A stretch of DNA of 61,892 nt from contig VYFQ01000007.1 of the NCBI GenBank assembly GCA_009842325.1, positions 119,448-181,339 of the forward strand, written 5' to 3'. The notes below the pieces were generated by a model. That model ran no database searches. It was not told where the DNA came from and saw nothing but the letters and a program-made list of their open reading frames with translations. The DNA comes from Acidimicrobiaceae bacterium. GTDB lineage: Bacteria > Actinomycetota > Acidimicrobiia > Acidimicrobiales > Aldehydirespiratoraceae. Each line of letters starts with the position of its first letter. Within the stretch, counting starts at the first letter, position 1. Shown here piece after piece: positions 51,770-60,259 of the stretch. Both the position numbers and the translations under genes were made by a program.

Positions 51770-52198
51770 GTGATCTACGCCTACCCGTGCGACATCGCCC
51801 CTGATGAGAGTGGCGAACTAGTAGTCACCTTCCCCGACGTGCCCGAGGCCATAACAGGAGGACGGGACAGCGTCGAAGCGCTGCGGCTCGCGGCTGACGC
51901 CCTCAGCGCCGCTCTCGCCGGATACGTCCACGACCAGCGAGACATCCCGCAACCCAGCACCGCCTCGTCCGATCAAGAAGTCATTGCTGTGCCAGCCGTG
52001 ATTACCGCCAAACTCGCCCTCTATTCGGCCATGCGCTCCCAGAACATCACCGAGTCGGACCTCGCCGGCAGGCTCGGCGCCTCCCCGTCTTCTGTCCGCA
52101 AGTTGACTGACCCTGACCGCCCGTCCCGCATCGGCGAGTTGCAGGAGGCCCTCGACGCCGTCGGATGCCGGCTGGTAATCGACGTCACCGCCGCCTGA
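51770..52198 (+). CDS. hicB: HicB-type antitoxin
   Basis: A 142-residue HicB. The N-terminal partly degraded RNase H-like fold reads YPCDIAPDESGELVVTFPDV, then PEAITGGRDSVEALRLAADA. The C-terminal HTH (LAGRLGASPSSVRKLTDPDR) binds DNA. It starts at GTG, five bases after hicA, and should neutralise HicA and repress the operon through the dyad upstream. Confidence 0.88.
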   Translation: MIYAYPCDIAPDESGELVVTFPDVPEAITGGRDSVEALRLAADALSAALAGYVHDQRDIPQPSTASSDQEVIAVPAVITAKLALYSAMRSQNITESDLAGRLGASPSSVRKLTDPDRPSRIGELQEALDAVGCRLVIDVTAA

Positions 52199-52259
52199 GT
52201 CAGGACCTCGGCGCCGCCGCACTTTGGCATCCCACGCGACTGTGCAGCGTGTCGCTGGC

Positions 52260-53618
52260 TCAGCCGGATCGCTGAGCTGCCAAGTCTCCGTATCCGTGAG
52301 CCTCCAGCCACCGCGCGACCGTGTCTGCCGGAAGAATCAGGCCGAGCGATGCCCCCGCAACGGTGCAGTCGGACTGACTGATGCCCTCACACCGCAGACT
52401 CGCCTCGCTGCCAGCCGTCGGAATGCCGACAAAGCGGCCCGTCGAGTCGAAGGCAGCGCCCCCACTGATGCCCGGCCCCATGGCCGCGCTCGTCTTCCAG
52501 TACCTGCCTGTGGCGAAGTATTCGACCTCGACATCGACCTGGCCCGAGTAGTCGCCGCTGGTGATGGTGATGGTGCCGCCCCCTACGCCTGGGTAGCCGA
52601 GCGTGACGATCTCCTCGCCGAGGCTGAGTGTGCGAACATGCATCTCGATCGGTTCTCTCGGGGCGAAGGCCAGGGGGTCCCCGCTCGGCGCGAGCATCTG
52701 CAGCAGCGCCACATCCAGCTGCGGGTCGTGAATGACGAGCCGCGAACCGAGAAACTCCTCTGGTGCCCGGCTCGACCTGTCAGTCAGCCCGACGGAGAGA
52801 TCGCATACTGCGCCTCTGTCGCTGACCGCCACATGCGAGTTGGTCAAGACGTATGTCCCGTCACCGACGATCGTCCCCGATCCCGCGTGCTCGCACTGCC
52901 ATGACGACAGGTAGACGATCGAGCGCGACAGTTCTTCCCAGTCGGGCTCAGCGTTGCCGTCCACCACGCTCGCTGGCGCGGCGCTCATCTCTGGCGTCGG
53001 CGCGGTCGAAGCGGGTTGCTCGACTGCGCCCCTGGCGTCGAGTTCAAGGCCGCCATCGTCGGGAGTTGCCACCGCCTCGGCGTCGGCACGGGCCGGAGGC
53101 GAGGGCTCCGGCAAGGCGACGGCCTCGTCTCGCGGCTCGTGCGGTTCCGGCTGCTGCGGTGCTCCCGAGTCGACTCCTCCGGACTGATCGGGCTCGGATA
53201 AGCCCGAGGGGGCTCCGGTCGCCGGAGCTTCGATCGAGCTGTCAGCTCCCACAGATACTGTCTCGTCGGACATCCGGTTCGAGATGATGGCGGTTCCTGC
53301 CACCGCCGCCAGGGCGCCGGCCGCGATCAACAGGGCCCACCGCCGTGCTCGGCGCCCGTGCCTGCGGCCGCCTCGTCTTGTTGGACGGGTCATCTCGCGG
53401 AGGCCGGGCGCGTCGCCACCCGACAGCCGGATCCGGTCCGGCCCGTCGGGGTGTGAGCCCGCCCTGCGCCGGCGCGGCGGGGCACCCCCGATCGCCTCGT
53501 CGGGGTGTGCGGTCGTCCCGCGCCGAGGCGGCGGAGGTACGGGTGAAGCGACCCGATCGGGTGCCGATCTCCCTCGTTCAGGCGGTCTGCGGCTGATCGG
53601 CCTGCGCATCGGCTCCAT
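52260..53618 (-). CDS. Membrane-tethered trypsin-like serine protease in the tubulin-like operon
   Basis: A 452-residue protein. The first 93 residues are Arg/Pro-rich and should stay in the cytoplasm. One helix (RWALLIAAGALAAVAGTAII, about 93-112) spans the membrane, and an acidic Pro linker leads to a trypsin-fold domain outside (about 228-445). The triad is visible: His262 in VLTNSHVAVSD, Asp302 in DPQLDVALLQ and Ser385 in GPGISGGAAFD. No PDZ domain follows. It lies 51 bases after the 1025-residue membrane protein gene, so it is probably its partner. The start is ATG at 53618 or, with a better ribosome site (GGAG), 53609. Confidence 0.85.
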   Translation of the reverse strand: MEPMRRPISRRPPERGRSAPDRVASPVPPPPRRGTTAHPDEAIGGAPPRRRRAGSHPDGPDRIRLSGGDAPGLREMTRPTRRGGRRHGRRARRWALLIAAGALAAVAGTAIISNRMSDETVSVGADSSIEAPATGAPSGLSEPDQSGGVDSGAPQQPEPHEPRDEAVALPEPSPPARADAEAVATPDDGGLELDARGAVEQPASTAPTPEMSAAPASVVDGNAEPDWEELSRSIVYLSSWQCEHAGSGTIVGDGTYVLTNSHVAVSDRGAVCDLSVGLTDRSSRAPEEFLGSRLVIHDPQLDVALLQMLAPSGDPLAFAPREPIEMHVRTLSLGEEIVTLGYPGVGGGTITITSGDYSGQVDVEVEYFATGRYWKTSAAMGPGISGGAAFDSTGRFVGIPTAGSEASLRCEGISQSDCTVAGASLGLILPADTVARWLEAHGYGDLAAQRSG

Positions 53619-53669
53619 CCCTAGAACGGGCGTGTGGGGCGCATTCCCGATCCGTCCGTTCGACCCCGC

Positions 53670-56600
53670 TCAGGTCCGCAACCTCGACTCGCCGGTTGCC
53701 GGATCCTCGGCAGGGCCATGTCGAGTCACTGGCGGCGTATCCCACTCCGCCTCGGTCAGGGCCGACAGCGGGATCGGATCAGAGAGGTCCACCCGCACCG
53801 CCTGATGGACGACCGCGTTTCCTGCCGTCGGACTGCTGGCGTACCTGCGCTCAATCCCTGAATCTGGAGCAGACAGCCGTTCCGGCCACCACAGTGTGGA
53901 ACGCATCAGCGTATTGCCGTGCTCAATCTGGCCTCCGATGGTGAACACGGTGGGCGGAATGGACGGCTCGGGGTCGTCCGCGATCTCTGCGAGCAGCAAA
54001 GAGGGGCTCACATCGGGATGGGCGCCCGCCCAGACCTTGAAGGCATCGATGTCGGAGAACAGTTCGTCAAGGCCCTCGCCGTCGGCGACGTCGGTCATCC
54101 GCTTTCTCAGGAACTCGTCGAAGTCGCCGCTGTAGAGCTGCTGCACGAAGGGCCAGCGATCTCCGTCCGTCGTCTCGAGAAGCTGCTCGCCGAAGTGCAG
54201 CGGGTAGGCGCAGGCTTCGGGAGCGACGCCGTGCGCTGAGCGGTACGCCTCGGCTGCACGGTGGTACTGGGCATGGAGCCAGCCTGGCCGCACAAGGTCG
54301 GCGCGCATCAGGTCCTCAAACCGCTGCAGACCCTGGGACGTGAACTCACAGTCAGTGAAGGTGGCCTTGACCAGGAGGTCGTTTCGCTCTGCGTCGCCAG
54401 CGACCTCGTTGCTGCCTCTGGCGGACTCCGTGCGGCAGTCGGCCGGCTCGCCGTAGGGCAACCTAATGATGCGATGCAGGGCGCAGGCTGTGGCTGCCCA
54501 CTGCGTGTACAGAGAATCCTGAACGTTCGCGTGCTCGTGGAGAACCTGGTTTTGATGCAGCAGCCATTCGGCCTCGTCCTGCCATTGCCGCACCTTCAGT
54601 TGGTGACGGTAGTAGACGAAGGTCAACATCGCGTAGCTGACCAGGACCAGTGTCACCGCTGTGCAGGTGGCGATCACGAGCAGCCTCGTGCCCATCTCAT
54701 CCAAACGGGGAGGTCGGAACTCTCTGTCATTCAGCAACAGCACTGCCAGTGCCAAGAGATATACGAGTAGCAGTCCTGCGGACCAACGGGCCGGCGCGGC
54801 GGCGTCGCGCTTGATCATGGCTAGTAGGCACACGACGATCGCGAAGTTGAACAGAAACGTGAAGACCCAGGCCACATGCTCGGAGTCGCGGTAGTCGGCG
54901 GCCAAGACCGAGCGAACAGGACTCGTCCAGACCATCAGCGTGGCGCCGATCCCCACGATCGCCGCCGCGCCGAGGATCAGGTAACGCTGCTGGCGGATCG
55001 TCTCGCGCGGCATGTTCAGCACCAGCAGGACCAGCGCCAGCGCGCCCGTGGACAGCACCCACAACCTGGCCCGGGCGTCGAGGCCGTTGACGATGTCGTC
55101 GGTCCTCAGCAGATCGCTCAACGGCGGGAATAGCACCGACCAGGCCAGCACAGCCAGCAGCAGCCCGACGGCGAGGCACACCGGTACCGCCGCCGACATC
55201 TCGCTGGTGGGCTTCGTCTGCCACCGCAGACGCGGGTTCATCTCCTCGAGTCGGAAATGGCACGCTCGCACTCGCCGGTCGGCTTCGTGCTTGAAGCCGA
55301 GGATCTTCTCACCGATCAACTGGAGCAGGGCCGGTGCGCCGTCGGTCGGCACGGGCGTCGACGGGTCTGATGAGTTGGTGCCGATGCCTGAGGTCTCGGC
55401 TTCGTCATCATCCGAATCATCCGACGGCTCGGTCACGGTGCTGTCCAAGGCGTCGGATCCTGCCAGCGAGGTGAACACCTCCGGCAGCGCCTGTGCCTGC
55501 CGTGCCCCGACGAGATGCCGCAGCGACGCGAGCACCTGCGCTTGGTCTCCGGCGGCGTCGTTTCGCACCCGGACGGCGCAGTTCGCGCCGTCGGCGACGC
55601 CGAGAGCAGTCTGCACAAGCGTGTTCCACTCGCCGTGCATGGACACTTCGACGGGCCGCGAGATGTGTTCGTAGGCCGCCGGCGCGTCCGACTCGGGTGG
55701 ATCCTCGGGACGCCAAAGGCTGACAAGCAGAGGATCGGAAGCGAGCATCGTCTCGGCCAACTCGTCTACCGTCCTCTGAACGTGGTCGGCCAGACTGCTG
55801 CGCAGCCGCTTGGGGAAGTTGCGGAAGTCGGTGGCCACGCGCCCTATCAGACTCTTGAAGAACGGCCAGCCGGAGAGCGCCCAGTCTGGTGGAAGCTCCT
55901 CTGGCGGGAGCCGTACGCCCTGGGGAATCAGCAACTCTACGGCGTTCTGCGCCATGGCCTCAGGCGTTGGAGTGCGCGTCATCCCAGCGGGCACGGGAAG
56001 GCGGCCGTCGGGGTGGCTGGCATCCGTTGGCGGCGGCTTGTAGAGGCGGGCACTTCGCACCTGCGAGCGCGCCACCCGGACCAGGTCGGGCTTGGCATCG
56101 GCGGGGTCTTCCTCAGCGAGCGGGTCGCCCCTCATGCCGTTCCAGAGTCCGCACAGCGAGAGCGTTTCGACTGCGATGTGCAAGCCGAAGGACTCGGGGT
56201 CGGACCCGTCGAGCGGTCGTGCCATCGCCGATGCCAGGCGCCGGTCCTCGGGAACGACGACGATCCTGATGTGGCCGCCCTCGAATCTCACCTTGTGCGC
56301 CTCGTTGTAGCGGGGCAGGGCGATGCGCACATCCTTGACCCTGGTGCCCGCTGGCGCCAACCGATCGCACTGCTGCCAGAGTCTGAAGGTCTCCTGTGCA
56401 AGCTGGCTGAACGCTGGGCTGTCGAGCAGGTCGAAGGAGTAGACGCTCACGAGGTCGAGGCGCTGGATCTGGCCGGCGCGAGCCAGGGCGCTGAGCAGAT
56501 CGACGGAGTGATGCTCTTCGCCGATCAGGCACTCGCCGGTCGTTCCCGAGGCGGACAGGCTCGCCACCAGCATCGGCTTCACCCAGCCTTGAGCGGACAG

Positions 56601-56747
56601 GTCCCGGATCGAGTCGATTCCCCGTGCCGTCGCCTTATCGGCTTCGTGATGAACAAGAACGACCGCTCGGCGGCGTCGAGTTGAGTCCTGCCAGAGCAGC
56701 CGCCGGTAGTCGACCTCCAAGAGCCGGACGGGGGGCGTGTCGCTCAC
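53670..56747 (-). CDS. Large six-helix membrane protein of the tubulin-like operon, unknown function
   Basis: A 1025-residue protein starting at a GTG that overlaps the stop of the tubulin-like gene (GTGA). Residues 1-500 look soluble and alpha/beta (YRRLLWQDSTRRRRAVVLVH opens it), with an acidic linker near 440-460 (PSDDSDDDEAETS). Six membrane helices follow at about 518-540, 562-578, 588-607, 624-644, 655-673 and 686-712. The C-terminal 310 residues are soluble again. I recognise no named domain. The tight coupling to the tubulin-like gene suggests a membrane anchor or effector for it. Confidence 0.82.
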   Translation of the reverse strand: MSDTPPVRLLEVDYRRLLWQDSTRRRRAVVLVHHEADKATARGIDSIRDLSAQGWVKPMLVASLSASGTTGECLIGEEHHSVDLLSALARAGQIQRLDLVSVYSFDLLDSPAFSQLAQETFRLWQQCDRLAPAGTRVKDVRIALPRYNEAHKVRFEGGHIRIVVVPEDRRLASAMARPLDGSDPESFGLHIAVETLSLCGLWNGMRGDPLAEEDPADAKPDLVRVARSQVRSARLYKPPPTDASHPDGRLPVPAGMTRTPTPEAMAQNAVELLIPQGVRLPPEELPPDWALSGWPFFKSLIGRVATDFRNFPKRLRSSLADHVQRTVDELAETMLASDPLLVSLWRPEDPPESDAPAAYEHISRPVEVSMHGEWNTLVQTALGVADGANCAVRVRNDAAGDQAQVLASLRHLVGARQAQALPEVFTSLAGSDALDSTVTEPSDDSDDDEAETSGIGTNSSDPSTPVPTDGAPALLQLIGEKILGFKHEADRRVRACHFRLEEMNPRLRWQTKPTSEMSAAVPVCLAVGLLLAVLAWSVLFPPLSDLLRTDDIVNGLDARARLWVLSTGALALVLLVLNMPRETIRQQRYLILGAAAIVGIGATLMVWTSPVRSVLAADYRDSEHVAWVFTFLFNFAIVVCLLAMIKRDAAAPARWSAGLLLVYLLALAVLLLNDREFRPPRLDEMGTRLLVIATCTAVTLVLVSYAMLTFVYYRHQLKVRQWQDEAEWLLHQNQVLHEHANVQDSLYTQWAATACALHRIIRLPYGEPADCRTESARGSNEVAGDAERNDLLVKATFTDCEFTSQGLQRFEDLMRADLVRPGWLHAQYHRAAEAYRSAHGVAPEACAYPLHFGEQLLETTDGDRWPFVQQLYSGDFDEFLRKRMTDVADGEGLDELFSDIDAFKVWAGAHPDVSPSLLLAEIADDPEPSIPPTVFTIGGQIEHGNTLMRSTLWWPERLSAPDSGIERRYASSPTAGNAVVHQAVRVDLSDPIPLSALTEAEWDTPPVTRHGPAEDPATGESRLRT

Positions 56748-59700
56748 CGCAGCGAGGGACGGTCGTGGCCTACCGGCTGTCGGCAAGCGTTCTCGAGCTG
56801 GTTCAGAGCCTCTGAAATATGCAGCCGGATCCCGGTCCACAGAGGCGCTTTGGACAGCTTTCTTGGGTCCATTGACCACTGCTTCTTCAGATCTTGAAAG
56901 TCAGCGTCATACCCTTCGCGGCACGCCTCGAACTCTGCGGCCAGCGCTCCAGCACGCTCGGCCGGTCCGCCGGAAGCAAGCATGTCAGGAGGAAGTATCG
57001 GGACTACGAGGTTGTGCTGTAGATCTCCACTGTCGATCAGTGGTCTCAACGCCCAGTTCGGTCTGTCGTATTCGTACAGGTCCGCATTCAGATCGCCCTC
57101 CGGGTGGTCAGTGCATCGGCCCAGATCGCGGAGCTCCTTGTAGGCGTCGAGCGGCGAGAGATCGCCCTCGCGGCTGACTTCCGCGTACGCGAGCGAGACT
57201 GCTTCCAAGACTCTGGCGAGCGGATCGTCCTGGAGCGACAGCGGAGGATGGGGAAACGACGCCGCAGATCCGTCGCCGTGTCTGGAGATGCAAGCCGGGC
57301 CTCCGTTCTGGCCCTTGTCGATGCGGCCGAGGGCCACTCCTGTGAACCAGCCACGTATCAGGCACAACAGCAGTGCTTGAGGCACGGGCACGAACTTGTC
57401 GAGGCGCTTCGCTCGACGGCCCGTCCAGAAGGACTTCCTGCGTGCAGGATTACCTGCTGCCCGGGTCCAATCGCCGGCTATGGGCTTCAACAGCGAGCCG
57501 ACAGCGAGCATGGAGACCGGCTTGGCCAAGTGACTCGTGATATCGACATGGGTGATCGTCGGACTGTTGGTCATCACCTTGGCGGCCTGGCTGTCTGGCA
57601 CTTCGAGTGCTGCCAGCGTGTCTTCAAGCTCAGGCTGCACAGCATGACCCTGAAGGGGGATCTCGCTGATGACTCGATCGTAGGCTGCGTCCGCTCCGGG
57701 ATGGACTCTGCCTAGGAGCGCCGCATCGAGGTCCACAAGCGGATCTGATGCGGCTACGGCCGACCTGAGCCTCGCGAAGAACCTTGTTCGTCGTTCGGTG
57801 ATCTCGGCCTCCGGCACAGCGTCGGCGAACAGGCCCTCGTCGCCGAGGTAGGAGCGAATGCCCTGGCGCAGGAAGCGCTCGAACGGAGAGTTTCTGCGGC
57901 GTAACCACAGCTCGGCCCGCTGCTGTAGGTTCTCACGGTCGGTTTGCACGAGGACGCTGAGCGTGGCCGCGTTGCGCGAGGGGTTGAGAGGGCTGCCGGT
58001 GTGCGGCCACCAGTGCCTCTGCACCCGGACACACCTCAGACCGTTGTACCCGGCGCCGTCGATGCCGGGCTCGTCCTTCAGGAAGTCGCCGCGAATCACT
58101 GCGTTGCGCAGTTCGGTCTGGCGCTCCTCCGCCGAGTCGTGCTCCAGCATCGTGTCGGCCAAGAGGCTGTTGAAGCGGTGCGGGAACTCCTTGGCCGCGA
58201 TCAGGGTGAACTCGGTCGCGGGAGGCTCGAACTCCTTGGGCGGGGCCGCGTCTGTCCATGCCGGCCAGGCCGCCGCGTAGGTCGCATCACCGGACGCCGT
58301 GTCGTAGGCATCAGAGAGTGCGTCAGCCAGCGGGCGCAGCACGCGGGCGGCGACCTCTCGGCAGAGAGCCGCTGCGGACTTCTTCAGCTGCTCCTCACCG
58401 AGGTACTTGGCCAGGTGCACGGCTTCGCGCACCGCCTCCTCGAGGTCCGGATGGTCGGCGGCAATCTTGCCCGCGAGCCCGTCGAGTTGCTTGGGAACAG
58501 CGCGCTTCCAGCCATCGAACCAGTCTCGGTTCAATGTCGCCTCATCCTGGAGGTCTTTGTTCACGTCCGTCGCCAAGTGCTCGGCTGCGATCTCGCAGAT
58601 CGATTTCGTCGCGTGGAGGCCGCGTAGTGCGATCTGGCTCTCTACCTCCCGCACGATCCTCGCTTCGATAGCGGGAACCCACTCGCATGTGGAGTCGACA
58701 AGAGCGTTCTGATAGTCCTTGTGGAACTGCTCAAGGGCTCTCTCGACCGCCTGAGTGATGTCGGTGATCCAATCTGTCGCCGTCTGATCGTTCTGATCGT
58801 CGGTGTCGCCGCCGACTCCGGCGCGGTTCAGGGAAGTCTGGACGAACTTCTGCTCAAGTTCGGGACCGGGGCGCAGCGCGTCGATAATCTGGTTCTCGTC
58901 GGGCCCCAACTCCGAGATGCCCGCCTGCCGGAGGAAGAAGTCCAGATGGTTCGCAGCAATGGCGCGTGAGACAGTGTCGCGGTCGATGGTGCCGAGATCC
59001 CTGATGGCTCCTCTTGCTTCATCGGAATCGGTGCTGTAGTTCACCAACTGGTCGTTGGCATCGCGGGCAATTCGCTTCACGATGTAGTTCTCGAGGTATT
59101 CGGTGCCGATGCTCAGCCGGGCGAAGCCCAGAGCCAAGAACTGCGGGAGGCCTCTGTCGTCTCCTCCGGCATCGACCAGGATTTCCCCCACCGATTGGGT
59201 CTCTCGTGCCAGCGGATACCCCGCGATGAAGTAAGCGAGTAGCCGCTCGCGAACCACTTCGTCCGTCACCCACGACACGAGCGATCGGCCGGTTGCTCCG
59301 AAGACGCGGTCGTGGGTTCCATGATCGATGCCCGCCATGTTCCGTCGCCCCACAAGGAACGGGTGGGCAGGCCCACGGCGGTGATCCTTGGCGATGAGCC
59401 CAGCTCCAGCAAGGGTCGGGTCGTCCAGGACGACCGGGTCGTTGCCGCTTCTCCAAGTGCTGTTCATCATCTCGCTCACCGCAGCCAACGTGTTCGCAGG
59501 GATACCGTCCTTGATGGCGTTGTCCAGCGAGTCGAATACCTCAGGGGTGTAGAGAATGGCGAAGGCTCGGCTTCCTGCGTCGTCAAGGCTGCGAAGGATG
59601 TCGCAGACAACGTTGAGCAGCCCGGCCCCCGTGCCTCCGGCAAGAGACGATACGACGACGATGTGCAGGTTCGAAGCCGGGCCGCGCGGCTTGCCGGTGG

Positions 59701-60178
59701 CCTTCGAATACAGTTCTCCCAGTTCGGCTTCAGTATTTGGCGCTCCCAGTAGTCGGAGACGATTCTGAAGTTCGCGGGTGATTGTCTGTGCATGCGAGAG
59801 TGCGACGGTGCATCCGATTGCTCGGTACTGTCCAGCGCCCTCAGGCAGCGGCACGGCGCCGAGCGGACCCGCCGGGTCGGTTCGCCAACCGGCGATCTCC
59901 TCATGCAGCGCCCTATTGGCATCAAGTTGGCCCTGCAGAGCTGCTAGGTCGATGCCTCGCCCGATGAGGCTGATGTAGTCGCCGTCTGGCAAGGGAGGCG
60001 CGAGGCCGTCCAGACCGTCGGGGACTGTCTTCGTATCGAAGGTGACAAACTGCCATCCCTTGGGGAGCGGATCGGTGATTCCGTGGTCCCTTTGCCATCG
60101 GAGCAGCTGATCTCGCAGGCAACAGAGCGTCTTGTAGCCCGATCCTCCGAGTCCGACGAACAGGAACTTGTGGTACAT
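56744..60178 (-). CDS. Tubulin/FtsZ-superfamily protein (Tubulin_2/FtsZl-like), 1144 residues
   Basis: The N-terminus has the nucleotide-fold opening KFLFVGLGGSGYKTLCCLRD (glycine loop at 9-14) and, at 181-186, the tubulin signature loop GGTGAG inside IVVVSSLAGGTGAGLLNVVC. Both are hallmarks of FtsZ/tubulin GTPases. The predicted GTPase region takes up roughly the first 400 residues; about 700 more residues of unrecognised, mainly helical sequence follow, far beyond FtsZ (about 380) or TubZ length. It resembles the large Tubulin_2/FtsZl families that Makarova and Koonin linked to membrane remodelling. It is coupled by a 4-base overlap to the six-helix protein and preceded by another membrane protein. 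Confidence 0.82.
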   Translation of the reverse strand: MYHKFLFVGLGGSGYKTLCCLRDQLLRWQRDHGITDPLPKGWQFVTFDTKTVPDGLDGLAPPLPDGDYISLIGRGIDLAALQGQLDANRALHEEIAGWRTDPAGPLGAVPLPEGAGQYRAIGCTVALSHAQTITRELQNRLRLLGAPNTEAELGELYSKATGKPRGPASNLHIVVVSSLAGGTGAGLLNVVCDILRSLDDAGSRAFAILYTPEVFDSLDNAIKDGIPANTLAAVSEMMNSTWRSGNDPVVLDDPTLAGAGLIAKDHRRGPAHPFLVGRRNMAGIDHGTHDRVFGATGRSLVSWVTDEVVRERLLAYFIAGYPLARETQSVGEILVDAGGDDRGLPQFLALGFARLSIGTEYLENYIVKRIARDANDQLVNYSTDSDEARGAIRDLGTIDRDTVSRAIAANHLDFFLRQAGISELGPDENQIIDALRPGPELEQKFVQTSLNRAGVGGDTDDQNDQTATDWITDITQAVERALEQFHKDYQNALVDSTCEWVPAIEARIVREVESQIALRGLHATKSICEIAAEHLATDVNKDLQDEATLNRDWFDGWKRAVPKQLDGLAGKIAADHPDLEEAVREAVHLAKYLGEEQLKKSAAALCREVAARVLRPLADALSDAYDTASGDATYAAAWPAWTDAAPPKEFEPPATEFTLIAAKEFPHRFNSLLADTMLEHDSAEERQTELRNAVIRGDFLKDEPGIDGAGYNGLRCVRVQRHWWPHTGSPLNPSRNAATLSVLVQTDRENLQQRAELWLRRRNSPFERFLRQGIRSYLGDEGLFADAVPEAEITERRTRFFARLRSAVAASDPLVDLDAALLGRVHPGADAAYDRVISEIPLQGHAVQPELEDTLAALEVPDSQAAKVMTNSPTITHVDITSHLAKPVSMLAVGSLLKPIAGDWTRAAGNPARRKSFWTGRRAKRLDKFVPVPQALLLCLIRGWFTGVALGRIDKGQNGGPACISRHGDGSAASFPHPPLSLQDDPLARVLEAVSLAYAEVSREGDLSPLDAYKELRDLGRCTDHPEGDLNADLYEYDRPNWALRPLIDSGDLQHNLVVPILPPDMLASGGPAERAGALAAEFEACREGYDADFQDLKKQWSMDPRKLSKAPLWTGIRLHISEALNQLENACRQPVGHDRPSLR

Positions 60179-60259
60179 GATGTCTACGGCCCTTCTCGGT
60201 CGGTGTCGATTGATGTCTGCTGTCTTGGTGCGGTTGCGGTGCGGCCCGTTGCTGGTGAC

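Noticed and set aside
56748..56879. 44-residue extension of the six-helix protein
   Set aside because: It overlaps the tubulin-like gene in another frame; the GTG overlapping that gene's stop is a more natural start.
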